Shown here: positions 60,161-64,000 of the stretch, piece after piece
How positions within the stretch are numbered: the stretch's first letter is position 1
Layout: each line of letters begins with the position of its first letter
DNA from: Kappaphycus alvarezii
Lineage: Eukaryota > Rhodophyta > Florideophyceae > Gigartinales > Solieriaceae
DNA length: 64,000 bases
Assembly (NCBI GenBank): GCA_002205965.3
Contig: NADL03000010.1
Span: forward strand, 186,001 to 250,000
Direction of reading: 5' to 3'
Notes under the pieces: model-generated
Seen by the model: the letters and a program-made list of their open reading frames with translations, nothing else
What the model was told of the DNA's origin: nothing
Databases searched by the model: none
Made by a program: the position numbers and the translations under genes

Positions 60161-61606
60161 ATGGGTTCCGTCAATTCGACCGGAAACAAACTCGAAAAGG
60201 CCCTCGCCGCAGATCTCCCGGAAGACGAGCGATATTTCGGTCTCGAAAATTTGGCAACACCTGCTATTGCAACTCTGTTCTTCAAGCACTCTACTTCTGT
60301 GAACCCTTTCGCAAGGCTATTCTCGATTACGCGGGTTTTCGTCGCTCGGCGAAACAATTACTGCCTCCAGAAAAAAATGACCGTCTCTTGCAAAACTCCG
60401 CCCCTTCAAGCACAACCCTGGCGGGTCTCACTGGTGCTCCGGGCTCTGCACCACCACCACTTCCAATCCCGCCTTTCTTTCGTCTGCGTCACCCGCTCCA
60501 ACAATGAACGGCACATTGAAGAGTACCATGAAAGGCGTTATCAACTTTGGCTCCACCAGTTTGTCATCGGGTTTGGGCGCCTCCACCTTGACCGCAAACC
60601 ATTCAACCTCTGTTGACACTGACAAGGTACCCGTGTCCACCGAGGAAACCATGTTGACCGCATTGGCCGATTTGTTCACGCAAATAGCCACTCAGAAAAA
60701 GCGCACCGGATCAGTACCCCCCAAATCATTTGTCAACAAGTTGCGACAGAAGAGTGACATGTTCTCCAGCTACATGCACCAGGATGCCCATGAGTTTCTC
60801 AATTTTATCTTGAATGATGTCGTGGAATGCCTCAGGTCAGAGGAGAAGGACAGGCTGCAACGAAAGCGCGCGTTGAAGATGAGAGAGAGTTATCAACAGA
60901 ATGGCACCGATATCAATGGCAAAGCACTGCAGAACGGTGTAATCGTCGGAGCGCATCGTGATAGGGACGATGTGTCGACAGAGACGTTGCGGACGTTTGT
61001 ACATGAGTTGTTTGAGGGTCAGTTGTCAAATGAGGTGCGCTGTTTATGCTGCGAGACGGTGACGCGAAGAGTGGAATCCTTTTTTGATCTAAGCGTCGAC
61101 GTAGAGCAAAACTCGTCGCTCACCTCTTGCCTTCGCAGCTTTTCGTCAACGGAATTGCTTGAGAAACAGGACAAGTTTTTCTGTGATGCTTGTTGCTCGT
61201 TACAGGAGGCAGAGCGGCGAATGCGGGTGAAAAGGCTGCCGAGAATCCTGGCCTTGCATCTCAAGAGATTCAAGTATGTGGAACAATTGGGCAAGTTCAA
61301 GAAACTTAGTTATAGGGTGGTGTTTCCTTTAGAGTTGCGGTTGTGTAACACTATGATGACGCTGAGGATCCGGATAGGCTGTATGCGCTTTTTGCTGTGG
61401 TTGTGCATGTTGGATCAGGTCCAAACCAGGGACATTACGTTGCATTGATCAAGTCTCACGGGCAATGGCTAATGTTTGACGACGACTGTGTTGAACCAAA
61501 AGATGAAAGTGAGATTCAAAGCGTCTACGGAGTAACGCAAGATAATGCGCAAAGCACCGAGGCGGGGTACATACTGTTCTATGAGCAAAAGTCTGCCAAT
61601 ACATAA
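60161..61606 (+). CDS. USP12/46-type ubiquitin carboxyl-terminal hydrolase, frame-broken
   Basis: Cysteine protease that removes ubiquitin from proteins; in animals and fungi this subfamily is activated by WD-repeat partners (WDR48/WDR20 type). From [15 protein letters not shown] the protein reaches [15 protein letters not shown], whose first Cys (residue 35) is the nucleophile. Then come a Ser/Pro/Thr-rich insert, [29 protein letters not shown], a zinc ribbon (RCLCCET and FCDACCS), [40 protein letters not shown] (His about 426) and [10 protein letters not shown] (Asp about 442). Three one-base deletions (near 60253 GG, 60479 TTT and 61351) break the frame; the first restores GNTCYC exactly. 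The restored length is 482 residues. Compared with human USP46 it has roughly 100 extra residues between the Cys box and the ALADLF motif. Convergent with the PreP gene, 225 bases apart. Confidence 0.92.
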
Positions 61607-61831
61607 ATCGTTTTGACTCGGAAGCTTCAAGTACATCCAGCATGGTAAGCAGTGGGGCGGTATTCCGCAGCTCTCCGGTGGTACAACCTCATTTCATCAA
61701 GAGCCAACTGATTTAACTTTTCAGACTCGCTTTCTGCACAGAATCTCCTCTAACATGCTTCCCTTTACACTTTTGCTGACGCCTAGGGCAGTAGGATGAC
61801 GAAATCGCTGATTGCTGTACTTGAAATCGTT
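61607..61831. other. Short spacer between convergent stop codons
   Basis: 225 bases hold the 3' ends of both genes, so their transcripts probably overlap or terminate very close together. No strong hairpin seen. Confidence 0.5.
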
Positions 61832-64000
61832 CTAAACCACAGTCTCAAGCTCCAGTTCTAGACCTTCGCTGTTCGCCTTTTTCAACGCATCTTCGCCACC
61901 AACAACCACAACGGTACCTTGCTCGCGTACTGCTGCGAGTGCTTCACCTAACTCCCTAAAGTCCTTCACACCTGCGCCCAAAACTTGGTCACGCCGTTCC
62001 TGGCGGATCTCGTCAGTTTCGCCCGTCAAAAACCGAAGCGTGGATGCGAAGCCCTTCGAGTCTGGTAGCTGATACGAGTCTAGAGCCCCAATCATTCCAA
62101 TCACGCTCTTTGTTAGGTCGTCAGCAGACATGTTCACGTTTGCTAAAAAGTCTGGGGCGCCATCGTAGCTTTGTAGAGTTCCAGTGACATTCGGATCCCG
62201 ATAGGATAGATACATGAACATCCCAGTTTTCACATCCAGCCTGCAGAATCCACCATACGCCCCCCTTGCACGCGAACGGTATCCCACAAGTAGGACGTGC
62301 CAAGGTGCTTTGCTGCGAGCGAGTGTCCCCTCTGAGTTTGAAACCCAGGTCGTACAAGTTGGCAGCCTTGCCAACGTAGTTTACCGCAGATGGGACAATG
62401 AGGCCTTCGTTTTGGCGTTTGAGTGAGGTGGGTGCCAGAATCCAACCTGCAGTCTCACCAGGCGGCTTTTCAGGTAGTCGGTCCAGGAAGGAAGCGAGGA
62501 CAGGCCTGACAGTCTTAAAGTCAGAGCCCGTGGTCGTGACATTCACGAGCATGCTTTCACGAGAGACCACAAGCTGCTGAATTGTGCGCAGATCCGCAGC
62601 AACCGACTCCCAATTGCTCTCCACTCTGTCAATAAGCACCGGACAGCTTTCAGAAAGTCTACACCACCCATTTGCTCGTCTGCCCACCCCGTTCTTCGGA
62701 ACATCCCAAAGAGTCGCCCGCCGGCAACAGTATGACCACTTCCCGCAATTCCCGATCGATGCCCGCACGCTCCTCGATGAGCAGCTGACGCACGCGCTCC
62801 TTGTTGTTGATGTCGACATCAGTGAGGATATCGCCCAAGAGGTCAAACAGCGAATCCACTTGCGACAGCATGCACTTTCCGCGCACAGCCAATTTAGCAA
62901 GGGCCGGGCCATTCCCGTCCGGTGCGTACAGCTGACTGATGAGAGTAGACCGCGAATCCCGCCAGTTTCTGCTCCAATCCTCTGTTGCAGGGATGCAAAG
63001 TCCTGCTTGCTGGTGCCGAGCTCAGTCAGTGATCCCGAAAAATTGACATCAGCGGCAACAAATGATTCGGTACACGGGACATGTCAAGCGCCATGTCCAC
63101 ATACACAACGCCGCTAGTATTCAGCGGATGATGCAAGATAGTTACTCCCTTGTCATCCACTCTTTCATAGGCGACGGTGCGTATCTTCTTATCCAAGTCG
63201 TCGCGGGTGAGAGTGGAATCTTCGCAGGTCCTTTGGATCATCGTGCGCCGCCTGCTGCGCTTTGAGACGCTGTGTTTCAGAGATGATATTGTCATAGTCC
63301 TTCTCGGAAAACCCGCTCGTTGCGGCGGCAATTCGGGCCTGCTCTGCAGCGTCTTCCTTCTTTGAAAACTCTGGATCCGGTTTTAGGGTCACCAGCGCCC
63401 GATGCTGATTTCTCAATATATACTTTGACACACACTCCTGAAAGACAGGTTCATTCCGGGCCAACCTCGCTCTGAGGTTTCCCACGGCGTTTTCAAACTT
63501 GAGCGGAACGAGGGGATCGGCATCGTGCAACCAGGTACCATGGACCTCAGCATCAGAGAAAGGCCTTTCGGAATGACCCGGTGTTGTTCTCGCGCAAACG
63601 AAACTCAATCGTGTTTAGGCTCGCATCGACCATGCCCTTGTCAAATCCGTTCTTCTCTATATCTTTCAAGACGCTGAAAACCAGTTGCTCCATCTTTTTG
63701 ACGGCATCTTCAGTCATACCCTTCAGTCCTACCGAAAACATCATTTGCCTCAAATCAGTCTCCAAGCCACCGCCGACCACATCCTCGCCCAATTGCGAGT
63801 CTGTCAAGGCCTTTCTCAGAGGTGATGCCGACATGCTTAGCAAAATATGGTTTAACACTGACAACGTCAACAACTCTTCCGGATCTATCTCATCGACCGG
63901 CGGGTTAATAAGCCAATTCACAGTAGCCATATACTTTTTCGCCAACTCATTCCCCGAGCCTGCATCATACGTAAACTCAAATTCCCTGGGACGAGTCCAC
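61832..64000 (-). CDS. Presequence protease PreP (peptidase M16C), 3' part, frame-broken
   Basis: Zinc metallopeptidase that degrades cleaved targeting peptides and other short peptides in mitochondria and, in plants, plastids. The 5' end lies outside the window, so the HxxEH zinc site and transit peptide cannot be checked. The visible part begins RPREFEFTYDAGSGNE and runs through SMSASPLRKALTDSQLGE, FRLRENNTGSF, the coiled linker (EKDYDNIISETQRLKAQQ), HLLPLMSIF..LTELGT, QQRIGAETGGI, ADEQMGG, VNYVGKAANLYDLGF, GGAYGGFCRLDVKTGMFMYLSYRDPN and DSYQLPDSKGFASTLRFLTG. It ends VVVVGGEDALKKAN..ETVV. About ten one-base deletions break the frame, near 63570, 63538, two near 63220, 63036, 62915, 62740, 62641, 62328 and 62262. 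Nearly all are in base runs (for example six C at 62260-62265 where seven are needed). About 725 of an expected 1,000 residues are present. Confidence 0.92.

Noticed and set aside
1-64000. CRISPR array, rRNA, prophage or bacterial operon
   Set aside because: No regularly spaced repeats, no rRNA-like sequence and no bacterial gene order; the genes are eukaryotic.

Overview
The window looks like nuclear DNA of a eukaryote, most likely a multicellular red alga (inference). Host genes are short and mostly intron-free. The two introns I can place are short GT-AG introns, one near the 5' end of the formin gene and one in an unidentified two-exon gene. Gene-bearing islands are separated by long AT-rich tracts full of decayed Ty1/copia, Tc1/mariner-type and non-LTR elements. 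No ribosomal RNA, tRNA, CRISPR or bacterial operon was seen.

Layout. 1-6.6 kb: AT-rich, gene-poor, with one degenerate pair of direct repeats at 3.57 and 4.71 kb. 6.7-8.35 kb (-): a flavin amine oxidase of the tryptophan 2-monooxygenase/L-amino-acid oxidase kind. 8.5-11.5 kb: nothing recognised. 11.5-12.3 kb: clustered TACTGTACAGTA palindromes. 13.56-14.08 kb (-): an A20/AN1 zinc-finger stress-associated protein. 16.0-18.05 kb (-): a formin with a 191-nt intron. 21.1-22.2 kb: a Tc1-like relic. 25.82-28.55 kb: a pogo-like element with both terminal inverted repeats and TA flanks. 29.9-32.8 kb: non-LTR and copia relics. 33.1-39.7 kb and 50.9-55.8 kb: two copia elements with both LTRs. 42.2-43.0 kb and 45.6-50.4 kb: further copia relics. 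57.2-57.8 kb (-): an unidentified two-exon gene. 60.16-61.61 kb (+): a USP12/46-type deubiquitinase. 61.83 kb to the window end (-): the C-terminal three quarters of a presequence protease (PreP, M16C), convergent with the deubiquitinase.

Reading frames. All five recognised host genes are broken by single-base deletions (about 23 identified by homology, plus one inferred in the unidentified gene). In most cases the missing base belongs to a run of identical bases, and I found no clear insertion. Restoring one base per site gives lengths divisible by three for every complete gene. I therefore read these genes as intact loci in a consensus with homopolymer under-calls, not as pseudogenes. The transposons, in contrast, also carry true in-frame stops and lost catalytic residues.

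The host genes are unrelated housekeeping functions: ubiquitin removal, organellar peptide clearance, actin nucleation, a stress zinc finger and amino-acid or amine oxidation. They do not form a pathway. Four of them (zinc finger, formin, unidentified gene, deubiquitinase) share a long pyrimidine-rich sense-strand tract just upstream of the start codon. The amine oxidase lacks it and has a TATA box instead.
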